Shown here piece after piece: positions 41,830 to 50,361 of a DNA stretch of 64,000 bases (position 1 is its first letter; each line of letters starts with the position of its first letter). The stretch covers positions 1 through 64,000 of the forward strand of contig NZ_JAQMWP010000022.1 of NCBI RefSeq assembly GCF_030403745.1, written 5' to 3'. Source of the stretch: Streptomyces sp. S.PB5. GTDB lineage: Bacteria; Actinomycetota; Actinomycetes; Streptomycetales; Streptomycetaceae. The notes below the pieces were generated by a model. It was not told where the DNA came from. It ran no database searches and was given only the letters and a program-made list of their open reading frames with translations. Made by a program: the position numbers and the translations under genes.

Positions 41830-42630
41830 ATGGGCGGCCGGGGCAGCGCAGGCTGGCGGATCCATGGCATGAGCGTCGAGGGCTACCGGCACCGCCGGGA
41901 CGGGCTGCCCTGCCAGGACGCCTGCGCCCACACCGAGTCGGGCCCGGTCGCCGTGCTCGCCGTCGCGGACGGCGCCGGCAGCCGGCCACGCTCCGACGAG
42001 GGCTCGCGGCTCGCCGTGGAGCTGGCCGCGGAACGGTTCGTACGACGGGCCGCCGCGGCCGTCGACAGCCCGCCCGGCGCTGCCGTGCACGACCTGCTCA
42101 CGGACGCGTTCCACGAGGTCACCAAGGTGTTCCTGGACACGACGGGACCGGCGGCCGGGGACTTCGCGACCACCCTCACCGTCGTGGTCCTCGCCCCCGG
42201 CTGGCTCGGCCATCTCTCCGTCGGCGACGGGTTCGTCGTACTCCGTGCCGGGGTCGAGGACGGCGAACGGCAGTTCCATCTGCTGCCGCAGGCCGCGGAC
42301 GCCAGCGAGTACAGCAACGAGACGGTGTTCCTGACCTCGGCGGAGGCGGCCCGCTGGGTGCACACCGACTGTGTCTCGGACGCCGGGATCGACGGCGTCC
42401 TGCTCTCCACCGACGGTCTCGCCCAGGCCGCCCTGTCCCGCTCCGGGAGCGGCGCCCCGACCCCCAACGCCTCGTTCGCCGACGCCGTCTTCCGGTCCCT
42501 CGACGGTCCGGGCCCGGTCTCCGACTCGGCGCACGACAACCTCGCCGCGCTGCTCAGGTCCGACCGGCTGACCGCGCTCAACGCCGACGACAAGACACTG
42601 CTGCGGGCCGTGCGCCAGGGGCGCCCATGA
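41830..42630 (+). CDS. PP2C family protein phosphatase, TerY-P triad
   Basis: The protein has 266 residues. The metal-binding PP2C motifs are AVADGAGSRPRSDEGSRLAV, GHLSVGDGFVVL, GVLLSTDGLAQA and ADDKTLL, the standard order of acidic ligands. It is of the short TerY-associated branch: QDAC near the N terminus and no sensor domain. It should dephosphorylate targets of the adjacent kinase. It overlaps the kinase gene by ATGA (42627-42630) and follows the vWA gene by three bases, so the three products are made together. Confidence 0.9.
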   Translation: MGGRGSAGWRIHGMSVEGYRHRRDGLPCQDACAHTESGPVAVLAVADGAGSRPRSDEGSRLAVELAAERFVRRAAAAVDSPPGAAVHDLLTDAFHEVTKVFLDTTGPAAGDFATTLTVVVLAPGWLGHLSVGDGFVVLRAGVEDGERQFHLLPQAADASEYSNETVFLTSAEAARWVHTDCVSDAGIDGVLLSTDGLAQAALSRSGSGAPTPNASFADAVFRSLDGPGPVSDSAHDNLAALLRSDRLTALNADDKTLLRAVRQGRP

Positions 42631-43805
42631 GCGGGCGCGTCGTCCATCTGGACGGGAAGCCGGTGGTCCTGGCGGAGCAGCCGCTGAAGGGCGGCGGCCA
42701 GGCGGCCGTCTTCCCGGTCGAGGGCGACCACGGCACCGTCGTCAAGCTCTACCGCGACCCGCCGGGCCCCGACCAGGAGCGCCGGCTGGCCCGCATGCTG
42801 ACGATGTCCCCCCTCGCCGCCCGCCCCACCGACCGCAACCAGCCACCCGAGCTGGCCTGGCCCACCGCGATGGCCCGCAGCCCCGAGGGCGCGTTCCTCG
42901 GCTACGCCATGCACCGCTTCGGCGAGCCCGAACACGTCCAGCTGGTCGGCCTGTTCACCCGCGCCCAGCGGCTGCGCCTCTTCCCGCAGGCGGACTGGCG
43001 GTTCCTGGTGGGCGTCTCCTGGAACCTCGCCTTCATGACGGCCCGCATGCACCACGACCACCTCGTCATCGGCGACTTCTCCAGCAGCAACGTCGTCGTC
43101 GACGCCAACGGCTTCGTCACCTTCCTCGACTGCGACTCCATCGCCTTCACCGACCCGGTGACCGGTGAGCCGTTCCCGTGCCTGATGCACACCACCGACT
43201 ACTCCGCCCCGGAACGCCAGGCGGGCGGCCCCGCGACCCGCTCCAGCGACGACTTCGCCCTCGCGGTCCTCGTCTACCAGCTCCTCACCGCCGGCAACCA
43301 CCCCTTCGGCGGCGTCCCCCACGACAGCACCTCCGAGTCCACCGTCAAGGACAACATCGCCGCCAGCTGCTCCTACGTCGTCCGCCCCGACCAGGTCGTC
43401 ATCCCTCGCGGCACCATCGACCCCTCGGTCCTCCCGCCGGACCTCCTGACCCTGGCCCGCTCGGCCTTCGGCCCCGGCGTCCACGCCCCGGCGGCCCGCC
43501 CTCCGGCGGAGGCATGGCTCCGCGCCCTGGACAGACAGCGCTCCCAGATCCAGATCTGCCAGGCCCGCCCGCTGCACGCCTACGGCGCCCACTTGCCGGC
43601 CTGCCCGTGGTGCACCCGAGCCGCGACCACGGGCCACGACGTCTTCAATGGCCCGCGCCCGGTACCACTGCCGCCCCCGTCGCCGGTACCGCAGGCGGAG
43701 CCGGCGGGAGCCCGGTTCGGCGCACTGAAGGTGGCGTGCCTGGTGGCCGCGCTGATCCTGATCATCGTGATCGGGGGGATCATCTTGGACGGGGCCGGGG
43801 GCTAA
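42627..43805 (+). CDS. Atypical protein kinase, TerY-P triad, with zinc-finger-like and membrane tail
   Basis: The 392-residue protein has a kinase-like domain (about 10-300) with altered motifs: LKGGGQAAVFPV for the Gly loop, TVVKLYR for the ATP Lys, IGDFSSSNVVV in place of HRDLKxxN, and FLDCDSIAF in place of DFG. These changes are shared by the TerY-associated kinase family as I remember it and keep Asp and Asn, so activity is plausible. HLPACPWCTRAA (about 324-335) could be half of a zinc finger. One membrane helix ends the protein (VAALILIIVIGGIILDG). A REP-like hairpin follows one base after the stop. Confidence 0.85.
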   Translation: MSGRVVHLDGKPVVLAEQPLKGGGQAAVFPVEGDHGTVVKLYRDPPGPDQERRLARMLTMSPLAARPTDRNQPPELAWPTAMARSPEGAFLGYAMHRFGEPEHVQLVGLFTRAQRLRLFPQADWRFLVGVSWNLAFMTARMHHDHLVIGDFSSSNVVVDANGFVTFLDCDSIAFTDPVTGEPFPCLMHTTDYSAPERQAGGPATRSSDDFALAVLVYQLLTAGNHPFGGVPHDSTSESTVKDNIAASCSYVVRPDQVVIPRGTIDPSVLPPDLLTLARSAFGPGVHAPAARPPAEAWLRALDRQRSQIQICQARPLHAYGAHLPACPWCTRAATTGHDVFNGPRPVPLPPPSPVPQAEPAGARFGALKVACLVAALILIIVIGGIILDGAGG

Positions 43806-43850
43806 CGCGCCCCAAAGGGGCGCGGGGAACTGCGCGATCAGCCCCCACCG
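43806..43850. repeat. REP-like intergenic element, copy A (hairpin GCGCCCC-AAA-GGGGCGC)
   Basis: GCGCCCCAAAGGGGCGC (43807-43823) is a 7-bp hairpin followed by GGGGAACTGCGCGATCAGCC. It lies between convergent operons and can end transcription from either side. Near-identical copies are at 48395 and, inverted, inside the PfkB gene at 57705; a related one is at 61854. Confidence 0.85.
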
Positions 43851-43886
43851 GCCCGCGCGTTCGACACGGCCCCTCCAGCGGAGCGC

Positions 43887-44477
43887 CTACGCCCGGTCTT
43901 CCAAGTACCGCGTATGCGACTCCTGCCGCCGCGCCTCCGTCTCCCGAAGGGCCGTCGCCAGGCGCTCGCCCTCCTCCTGGAGGAGCGTGAGCTGCCGCTC
44001 CAGGTGCCGTTCCGGCGACTCCTGCCCCGGCGCCAGACGCGTCCACCACCGCGTCCGTACGAACGTGTCGACGGCCTCGGGAAGGTCCTGCCGTACCGAC
44101 CGGGAGAGCACGTGCACGCTCTCGGGGTCCTGGGCGAGCAGCTCGGCGGCCCAGCCGGGGTCGAGCAACGCGCCCAGCAGTTCCGTCAGTTCGGTGAGGC
44201 GGCCGGCCGCGGCGGGCGGCAGTTCCACCTCCGCGAGATAGGCGCGCAGCTTCTCGAAGTCGCCGCGCAGGGCCTCCAGCTGGGCGGACGGGTCCGGGAA
44301 GTCCGGCAGCGCGGGCCGCTCCGGCGGGGCGATCAGCGCGCCCGCGCCGTACAGCCCCGCCACGACGACGGGCCAGTAGGGGCCCGCCACCCCCGTGAAG
44401 GTCATCCCGAGTCCGACGAGCCCGCACACGCTGCCCGCGATGTTCTTGCGGGACTCCAGATACTCACTGATAGCCAC
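43887..44477 (-). CDS. Membrane protein, last gene of TelA/vWA operon
   Basis: The 196-residue protein has two hydrophobic helices near the N terminus (about 12-30 and 33-48, AGSVCGLVGLGMTFTGVAGP), then a long charged helical domain (LEALRGDFEKLRAYLAEVEL, LERQLTLLQEEGERLATALR) that looks coiled-coil. It starts at GTG 44477, overlapping the end of the vWA lipoprotein gene by 14 bases. The family is not recognised. A membrane-bound coiled-coil partner of the TelA protein is a reasonable guess. Confidence 0.72.
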   Translation of the reverse strand: MAISEYLESRKNIAGSVCGLVGLGMTFTGVAGPYWPVVVAGLYGAGALIAPPERPALPDFPDPSAQLEALRGDFEKLRAYLAEVELPPAAAGRLTELTELLGALLDPGWAAELLAQDPESVHVLSRSVRQDLPEAVDTFVRTRWWTRLAPGQESPERHLERQLTLLQEEGERLATALRETEARRQESHTRYLEDRA

Positions 44478-46023
44478 GGATCTCCTCGAAGGCGCCGTCC
44501 AGCGAGCCCTTTTGGGCGTCGAAGAGACGGCCGCCGGTCAGTTCGGCGATGTGCTCCAGCTCCGCGCGGTCGGAGTCGCCGAAGAGGATGGGGAAGACGG
44601 GGATCTGCTGCTGGGGCCCGCTCAGCCCGCGGTAGAAGCCGTCGAACTCCCCGGCGTCCGCCCCGGTGGTGTTCTCGCCGTCGGTCATCAGCACGATCGA
44701 GGTGAACACGTCCTTCTCGGTGCGCAGATGGTCGTACGCCTTCTGCAGCGAGGTGTAGATCGCGGTGTCCCCGTCGGCCTCCAGCTCCTCGGTGTCCGCA
44801 CGGATCCCGTCGAGTCCGGACTGCGGATCGGCCGGGTCCACCACATGCGTCCGGACGCTCTTCACCTCCGACCCGAACGGCATGAGCGTGACCTCCTCGC
44901 GCTCCCGGAAGTCACCGGTGAGCCCGGCGAGGGACTTCTTCAGCCGCTCCAGCCGGTCGCCCTCCATCGAGCCCGAGGTGTCGAGGACGTACACGGTCCG
45001 CGAGGGGCGCCGCAGTTCGTTCTCGTACGAGTCCAGGAGGCCGTCGGCTACGGAGCGGCTGCCTGGGAAGGGCAGTTCACGCCGTCGGTCGGTGTCGAGA
45101 CCGAACGCGGGGGCCACCGAGGGGACCACCGGGCGGCGATTGGTGCGCACGGTGATGTCAAGCTGGACCTCCGGCGTGCGCAGGGCCTCGGCCAGCCGGC
45201 GGACGTCCTCGCGGACCGCGGTGTCGGTGGCGGCGAGGGAGGAGAGCGGGTAGTCGGCGGTGACGACACCGTCGCGGGGGCGGATCACCGTCAGACCCGG
45301 GATGCCCTTCAGGACGGACTCGTAGTTGAGGAGCGCGTCGACGTTCCCGCGTCGCTCGTACGCCGCCGCCAGCCAGCCCGAGGAGCCGGAGGTGAGCTTC
45401 TGGCCCGTGAAGAACTCCTTCAGCCGCGGGGTCGCCTTCGTGACGTCCGCGTCCGTGAGCGCCGACTGGGCGCCGGAGAGGGCCGAGGCCACCGCGACGA
45501 GTGTGGAGAACCCGGAGTTGGAGCGGGACGGGTCGGTCATGCCGTACGTCAACTCGCCGTCCCGGACGGCCTGTTCGACCTGCGCCCAGGTGACCTGGGA
45601 CGGCTTCCAGCCGAGGGTCCGCAGCGAGGAGTCCTTGATCCCGATCGCCACCGGGCTCGACATCACCGACGTCTCGGAGACCACCTTCTTCGCCGCGTCG
45701 GGGCGCAGCCGCAGATAGTCGTTGGAGGACAGCCACAGCGCGTCGTACGCCCCGTCGGCCTTGCCCTTCGCGAGCAGGTCCACGGCGTCGAGGGTGCCCA
45801 GATAGACGGGACGGACCTTGATGCCGGTGTCCTTCTCGACGCGTTCGAGGACCGGGGTCATGTCGCTGAGCTCGCTGGAGGCGAGGACGCGCAGGGTGCC
45901 GGGCTCGTAGGAGCCCGCGACGCCCGGGGTGCTCACGCCGTCGCCGGAACCGCCGGAGGTCCCGGTCGTGCACGCGGAGAGCAGGGCGAGGGCCGCGACG
46001 GCCAGGGCGAGAGGTCGTCTCAT
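44464..46023 (-). CDS. Lipoprotein fusing solute-binding domain to vWA domain
   Basis: The 519-residue protein starts at ATG 46023, overlapping the telA stop by ATGA. A lipoprotein signal peptide (ALALLSACTTG, lipobox Cys near 18) anchors it outside. Residues about 40-320 are a periplasmic-binding-like domain (GTLRVLASSELSDMTPVLER, DRSNSGFSTLVAVASAL type motif). Residues about 335-519 are a vWA domain with MIDAS YVLDTSGSMEGDR and IVLMTDGENTTGADAG. The fusion suggests that ligand capture outside is linked to a metal-dependent protein-binding module. Its binding domain is related to that of the first gene of the operon. Confidence 0.9.
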   Translation of the reverse strand: MRRPLALAVAALALLSACTTGTSGGSGDGVSTPGVAGSYEPGTLRVLASSELSDMTPVLERVEKDTGIKVRPVYLGTLDAVDLLAKGKADGAYDALWLSSNDYLRLRPDAAKKVVSETSVMSSPVAIGIKDSSLRTLGWKPSQVTWAQVEQAVRDGELTYGMTDPSRSNSGFSTLVAVASALSGAQSALTDADVTKATPRLKEFFTGQKLTSGSSGWLAAAYERRGNVDALLNYESVLKGIPGLTVIRPRDGVVTADYPLSSLAATDTAVREDVRRLAEALRTPEVQLDITVRTNRRPVVPSVAPAFGLDTDRRRELPFPGSRSVADGLLDSYENELRRPSRTVYVLDTSGSMEGDRLERLKKSLAGLTGDFREREEVTLMPFGSEVKSVRTHVVDPADPQSGLDGIRADTEELEADGDTAIYTSLQKAYDHLRTEKDVFTSIVLMTDGENTTGADAGEFDGFYRGLSGPQQQIPVFPILFGDSDRAELEHIAELTGGRLFDAQKGSLDGAFEEIRGYQ

Positions 46024-47234
46024 CCGAGCCCCCCTTCCAGCGCCCCCTGCGAACGGCTGCGCTCCAAGTAGGCGGAGGCGTGCTGCAGTTCGGAGGTCAG
46101 GGACTCCACCGTCGACGCCATCGCCTCGGTCGCCTGGACCTTGTACGTGTCGATCGCGTCGAGCGTCCGGTAGATCTGCTGGAACGCCGACCGCAGCGTC
46201 TCCACCCCCACCGCCGGATCGGCGGCGATGCGCTGGATCTCCCCGCTCTGCGTGGCGAGCATCTCCGCGTTGCCGCGGATCAGCTCCTCGGTCGTCCCCC
46301 TGAGCGCGTTGACCTGCTCGATGACCTTCTTCTGGTTGTCGAGCGCGGAGGCCAGCATCACCGAGATCCGCAGCGCGGACACGGTGGTCGTGGCGGCCCG
46401 GTCGACGCCCTTGATCAGCTCCTCGTTGTTGCGGCGTACGACGTCCATGGCGAGGTAGCCCTGGGCGCACACCGCGAGCTGGGTGAGCAGGTCCTGGTGC
46501 TTCTGCCGGACGGGGAAGAGCACATCGGCGCGGAGCGCGTCGGACTGCTGCTGGTCGGCGATGCCGTCGACATGCCGCTCCACGGCCGCGTCCAGGGCCT
46601 CGGTCAGCACCACGTACTCCTGGAGCTTGCCCATGGTCTCCCACAGACGCACCCGCTCGGTCTGCAACGCGGCGTTGTCCCGCCGGAGTTCGTCCTGTCC
46701 GCCGCGCAACGACCCCACGATCCTGTTCAGGGTGCCCTGCGCGGACGAGTACTTGGCGACGTAGTCCCGCACCTTGTTGCCCCCGGGCAGCCGGGACAGG
46801 AACTTCCGGCCCTTGGCGGCGGCCAGGTCCCGCGGGTCCAGGTCCTCCACCACCCGGCGCAGTTCGACGAGCGACCCCGCGACGTGCGTCTGCGCGTCCC
46901 CGCCCTTGTCGGGCAGACTGCGGATGGTCCGCTCCAGCATCCGGTTGGACTGTGCGGCGGCGCTCCGCATCTCACCGGAGCCGAGCGCCGTGATCTCCCC
47001 GACCTTCCCCGCGAACTCGGGCGACCGGGCGTCCAGCGCGGCGAGCCCGGCGACATAGTCGGCGGCCTTCTGCGCCATCCCGCTGCGGACGCTCTCGTCG
47101 ACGGGCACGAGCCCGCCGGCCTTCTCCCGGGGCACGGCCGGAACGGCCTCCGGCGGGGTGAGGGTGAAGACGTCGTCCCCGCTGAGGGTGTGCTGGTGAC
47201 TGCTGTTCTGACTGGCGTTGTTGAAGTCGTTCAT
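46020..47234 (-). CDS. telA: Toxic anion resistance protein, TelA family
   Basis: The 404-residue protein is almost all helical. The TelA core covers about 70-385: DLDPRDLAAAKGRKFLSRLP, YVVLTEALDAAVERHV, RTTDVL-like regions as DAVRADVLFPVRQKHQDLLT and LDNQKKVIEQVNALRGTTEE. TelA proteins occur in tellurite and toxic-anion resistance loci, probably as cytoplasmic scaffold proteins; their biochemistry is not settled. It follows the solute-binding gene by 13 bases and overlaps the vWA lipoprotein gene. It supports the view that this region is a Ter/Tel-type stress system. Confidence 0.9.
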   Translation of the reverse strand: MNDFNNASQNSSHQHTLSGDDVFTLTPPEAVPAVPREKAGGLVPVDESVRSGMAQKAADYVAGLAALDARSPEFAGKVGEITALGSGEMRSAAAQSNRMLERTIRSLPDKGGDAQTHVAGSLVELRRVVEDLDPRDLAAAKGRKFLSRLPGGNKVRDYVAKYSSAQGTLNRIVGSLRGGQDELRRDNAALQTERVRLWETMGKLQEYVVLTEALDAAVERHVDGIADQQQSDALRADVLFPVRQKHQDLLTQLAVCAQGYLAMDVVRRNNEELIKGVDRAATTTVSALRISVMLASALDNQKKVIEQVNALRGTTEELIRGNAEMLATQSGEIQRIAADPAVGVETLRSAFQQIYRTLDAIDTYKVQATEAMASTVESLTSELQHASAYLERSRSQGALEGGLG

Positions 47235-47247
47235 TGTCTGCCCCCCG

Positions 47248-48312
47248 TCATCCCCGCGCCCGTCGCGCCAGCTCGTGCAGCACCGCGGAGGTGGGCACGG
47301 GCGCCTGGCGGACGCCGGTCAGTTCCTGCTTGAGATAGGTGCCGGCCGAGGCGAACCCGGCGGCCGTGCCCTGCGGCCGGAACCCGTGCTTGAGCTCCAG
47401 CCTGCGCAACTCAGGGTCGGTGGACAGGAGTTCGGCGAGCGCCTTGCCGTTCTCGGTCAGCGGTACGACGGTGTGGTCGCTGTTGACCGTGGTGTCCGGG
47501 TAGAGGACGACCAGGTCGTCCGGCTGCTCCCCGCCCGCGAGCAGCGAGGCGACCTGCGACTCGTAGACGAGCACGAGGGGATTGCCGGCCCCGCTGACGA
47601 AGTCCCGGAACGCCGCGTCCGTACTGGACTGCTGGGCGCCCTGCACACTGACCAGCTTGCGCAGCAAGGGAGTTGCCTTCTCGACCTCGGCATCACTCGC
47701 GACGACCTTGCCGCCGTTCTCGACGTAGGAGGCGGCGGCGAGATAGAGCGCGCCGGAGTTGGAGGACTCGGGGTCGGTGCTGGAGAGATAGAGCGTCCCG
47801 CTCAACTCCCCGTACTTCTCGGCCCCCTTGAGCTCCTGCCAGGTCCGGTCCGCCCGCGCCGCATCCAGGTAGGCGCCCATCTTGAGCGTGCCCCGGTGCT
47901 CCCCGTCCAGCGCCGCCAGCCCGTTCCCGGCCAGCACCTCGGCGGCGCTCTTGTGCGCCACGACGACGAGGGGCGAGTAGAAGGGCCGGGGAAGAGTCCC
48001 TCGTACCTTGTACTTGGCGGCGATCTCGGTCGCCGGCGCCTGACTGGAGGGCAGCGCGAAGTCGTACCCCTTGAGTTCCAGCTCTTCCATGGCCCAGGAC
48101 CCGGAGGTCTCGGCCTTCACGGTGAATCCCTTGGCGGCCAGGGCCTTCACCACATTCGGATCACCGAAGAACTCCGCCTTCTCCGATCCGATCACACCTC
48201 GCACGGTCTTCGTTGCCGTGCCCTTGTCCTCGTTTCCCCGGCCCACTGCGACGGCAACCGCTACTCCGCCGATCAGCAGAACCGCGAGGACGATTCCGAT
48301 GATTCGTCTCAC
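47248..48312 (-). CDS. Membrane-anchored solute-binding-like protein
   Basis: The 354-residue protein starts at GTG 48312. One N-terminal helix (RRIIGIVLAVLLIGGVAVAV) anchors it with the rest outside. The body is a periplasmic-binding-like domain: IGSEKAEFFGDPNVVKALAA, STDPESSNSGALYLAAASYV, and NPLVLVYESQVASLLAGG. The SSNSG motif matches the SRSNSG motif of the vWA lipoprotein two genes on, so the two are paralogues. Molybdate- and sulfate-type anion binders share this fold, so an oxyanion ligand is possible but unproven. First gene of the four-gene minus-strand operon. Confidence 0.82.
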   Translation of the reverse strand: MRRIIGIVLAVLLIGGVAVAVAVGRGNEDKGTATKTVRGVIGSEKAEFFGDPNVVKALAAKGFTVKAETSGSWAMEELELKGYDFALPSSQAPATEIAAKYKVRGTLPRPFYSPLVVVAHKSAAEVLAGNGLAALDGEHRGTLKMGAYLDAARADRTWQELKGAEKYGELSGTLYLSSTDPESSNSGALYLAAASYVENGGKVVASDAEVEKATPLLRKLVSVQGAQQSSTDAAFRDFVSGAGNPLVLVYESQVASLLAGGEQPDDLVVLYPDTTVNSDHTVVPLTENGKALAELLSTDPELRRLELKHGFRPQGTAAGFASAGTYLKQELTGVRQAPVPTSAVLHELARRARG

Positions 48313-48394
48313 AGGGGAAGAGTGCTCGCGGAACCCAACATTCCCCGGCGCAGGGGGTGAACGGGGGGTGTCATACCGGACCCGGTACTGAAAC

Positions 48395-48455
48395 GCGCCC
48401 CAAAGGGGCGCGGGGAACGGCGCGATCAACCACAACGAACCCGCAGCCGCGATAA
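48395..48455. repeat. REP-like intergenic element, copy B
   Basis: GCGCCCCAAAGGGGCGC (48395-48411) followed by GGGGAACGGCGCGATCAACC. The match to copy A runs about 35 bases with few changes. It lies between two minus-strand genes; hairpin and position make it a likely terminator of the 48525-48938 gene. Confidence 0.85.
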
Positions 48456-48524
48456 ACGGCGAATCCCCGAGCTATGTGGCGCCTGGCCCGTGCGTCGCTG
48501 CGGGTGCACACGGGCCAGGGCCGC

Positions 48525-48938
48525 TCAATGGGACGCGAGTTCCCGAGGCTCCAGAGCCTCGGCGTGCGCATCCATCCGCTCGGCCGCAAGAATCGCCGCC
48601 GCGGTATCCGCACGCGACGCCGCCACCACCAGCGCCCGCCCCGCCAGGGCATGCGCCCGCCGGTGCAGAGACTCAAGCTGCCCGTCCCCCTCGGAAGCGA
48701 CCCGGAGGGGAGTCGCGCCGGCCCGGAGCCGGGTCACCTGCTCGGCCAGTCGCTCCGCAGCCGTGTCGAGGTCGGCCGAGGGAGAAGCCGAACGCAGGTC
48801 GTCCGTCACCGCCAGCAACGCCGCCAGGTGCCCCGCGAGCTGGAACTCCAGTTCTTCCTCGCGGGTCCGGTGCGGAAAGTCGGACGTGGTGGCGGCCACC
48901 GTGCTGTGGACCGACTTGGTGCGGATCGGTTCGTACAT
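48525..48938 (-). CDS. Conserved hypothetical cytoplasmic protein
   Basis: The 137-residue protein is helical (LAGHLAALLAVTDDLRSASP, LDTAAERLAEQVTRLRAGAT) with no signal, membrane helix or catalytic motif. The Ala-rich heptads suggest a helical bundle. AGGAGG lies seven bases before the ATG. The upstream region has an inverted repeat TTAGA-N5-TCTAA. Unknown family to me; it stands alone between the Ter-like operons and the aminotransferase. Confidence 0.7.
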   Translation of the reverse strand: MYEPIRTKSVHSTVAATTSDFPHRTREEELEFQLAGHLAALLAVTDDLRSASPSADLDTAAERLAEQVTRLRAGATPLRVASEGDGQLESLHRRAHALAGRALVVAASRADTAAAILAAERMDAHAEALEPRELASH

Positions 48939-48975
48939 GAGGTGGCCTCCTGTGCAGTCAGGAAACCATCCTAGC

Positions 48976-48990
48976 TTAGATTCAGTCTAA
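48976..48990 (-). promoter_or_regulatory. Inverted repeat TTAGA-N5-TCTAA upstream of 48525-48938 gene
   Basis: TTAGATTCAGTCTAA is a 15-bp AT-rich dyad in a GC-rich genome, 38 bases before the start. It resembles operators of metal- or redox-responsive repressors in size, but it is not a canonical iron box. Confidence 0.4.
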
Positions 48991-49023
48991 AGTTGAGCTG
49001 TCCTCAAAAAGATCACGCACCGT

Positions 49024-50235
49024 CTACGGCTGGCTGTACCCGTCCAGGAAGTTCCCGATCCGGGTCACCGCATCCCGCAGATCACGGGCCGTCGGCAGCG
49101 TCACCACCCGGAAGTGATCGGGCTCGCTCCAGTTGAACCCGGTCCCCTGGACGACCATGATCTTCTCCCGCCGCAGCAGATCGAGAACGAGCTGCCGGTC
49201 GTCCTTGATCTTGTAGACCTTGGGGTCGAGCCGGGGGAAGAGATACAAGGCGCCCTTGGGCTTCACGCAGGTCACACCCGGGATCTGGGTCAGCAGTTCG
49301 TACGCCACGTCCCGCTGCTCGCGCAGCCGCCCGCCCGGCAGCACCAGGTCGTTGATCGTCTGCCGCCCGCTGAGCGCGGCGACCACGCCGTGCTGCCCCG
49401 GCTGGTTGGCGCACAGTCGCATGTTCGCGAGGATCGTCAGTCCCTCGATATAGGACTCGGCGTGCGCCCGGGGCCCGGAGATCGACATCCATCCGGTCCG
49501 GTACCCCGCCACCCGGTACGCCTTCGACATGCCGTTGAAGGTGAGGGTCAGCAGATCCGGGGCGATCGAGGCCGTAGGGATGTGCACCGCACCGTCGTAG
49601 AGGATCTTGTCGTAGATCTCGTCCGAGCAGACCAGCAGATTGTGCCGGCGGGCGATATCGGTGAGCCCCCGCACCATCGCCTCGTCGTACACCGCACCCG
49701 TGGGATTGTTCGGGTTGATGATCACGAGCGCCTTGGTGCGGTCGGTGACCTTCCGCTCGATGTCGGCGAGGTCCGGCATCCAGTCGGACTGCTCGTCGCA
49801 GTGGTAGTGGACGGCGGTGCCGCCGGAGAGCGAGACCGCGGCGGTCCACAGCGGATAGTCGGGCGACGGCACGAGCACCTCGTCCCCGTCGTCGAGGAGC
49901 CCCTGCATCGCCATCACGATCAGCTCGGAGACGCCGTTGCCGATGAAGACGTGCTCGACGTCGGTCTCGATGCCGAGGGTCTGGTTGTGCATGACGACGG
50001 CCCGGCGTGCGGCGAGGAGCCCCTTCGCGTCCCCGTACCCATGGGCGGAGGAGACGTTCCGGAGGATGTCCTCCAGGATCTCGGGAGGACACTCGAAGCC
50101 GAACGCCGCCGGATTGCCCGTGTTGAGCTTGAGGATGCGGTGGCCCGCCGCCTCAAGCCGCATGGCCTCCTCGAGAACCGGGCCCCGGATCTCGTAACAG
50201 ACGTTGGCGAGCTTGGTCGACTGGATCACCTGCAT
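49024..50235 (-). CDS. Class I aminotransferase, AlaA-like (alanine transaminase)
   Basis: The 403-residue PLP enzyme opens IRGPVLEEAMRLEAAGHRIL. KLNTGNPAAFGFECP is the AlaA/YfbQ-type substrate loop. INPNNPTGAVYDE and NGMSKAYRVAGYRTGW (Schiff-base Lys near 237) are class I motifs, and HFRVVTLP carries the substrate-binding Arg. Close relatives move amino groups between alanine and 2-oxoglutarate. The start is ATG 50235 (MQVIQSTKLANVCYEIRG); the reading frame runs further upstream without protein-like sequence. No ribosome-binding site is obvious. Aspartate or aromatic transaminase are less likely alternatives. Confidence 0.9.
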   Translation of the reverse strand: MQVIQSTKLANVCYEIRGPVLEEAMRLEAAGHRILKLNTGNPAAFGFECPPEILEDILRNVSSAHGYGDAKGLLAARRAVVMHNQTLGIETDVEHVFIGNGVSELIVMAMQGLLDDGDEVLVPSPDYPLWTAAVSLSGGTAVHYHCDEQSDWMPDLADIERKVTDRTKALVIINPNNPTGAVYDEAMVRGLTDIARRHNLLVCSDEIYDKILYDGAVHIPTASIAPDLLTLTFNGMSKAYRVAGYRTGWMSISGPRAHAESYIEGLTILANMRLCANQPGQHGVVAALSGRQTINDLVLPGGRLREQRDVAYELLTQIPGVTCVKPKGALYLFPRLDPKVYKIKDDRQLVLDLLRREKIMVVQGTGFNWSEPDHFRVVTLPTARDLRDAVTRIGNFLDGYSQP

Positions 50236-50361
50236 GTCACGGAGCTTACGGCCGGGTAACGCGCAGCGGGTCGTGTTTTCCACCACTTGAGACAGTTCGG
50301 TTTGGCCCGTTATCGCCGGTAGCTGTCTCACCGGCCCCACCCGTCCCTACAATGCGCGGCC

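Noticed and set aside
48976..48990. Iron box (DtxR/IdeR site)
   Set aside because: The dyad TTAGA-N5-TCTAA lacks the TTAGG-type half-site and 19-bp symmetry of known iron boxes.
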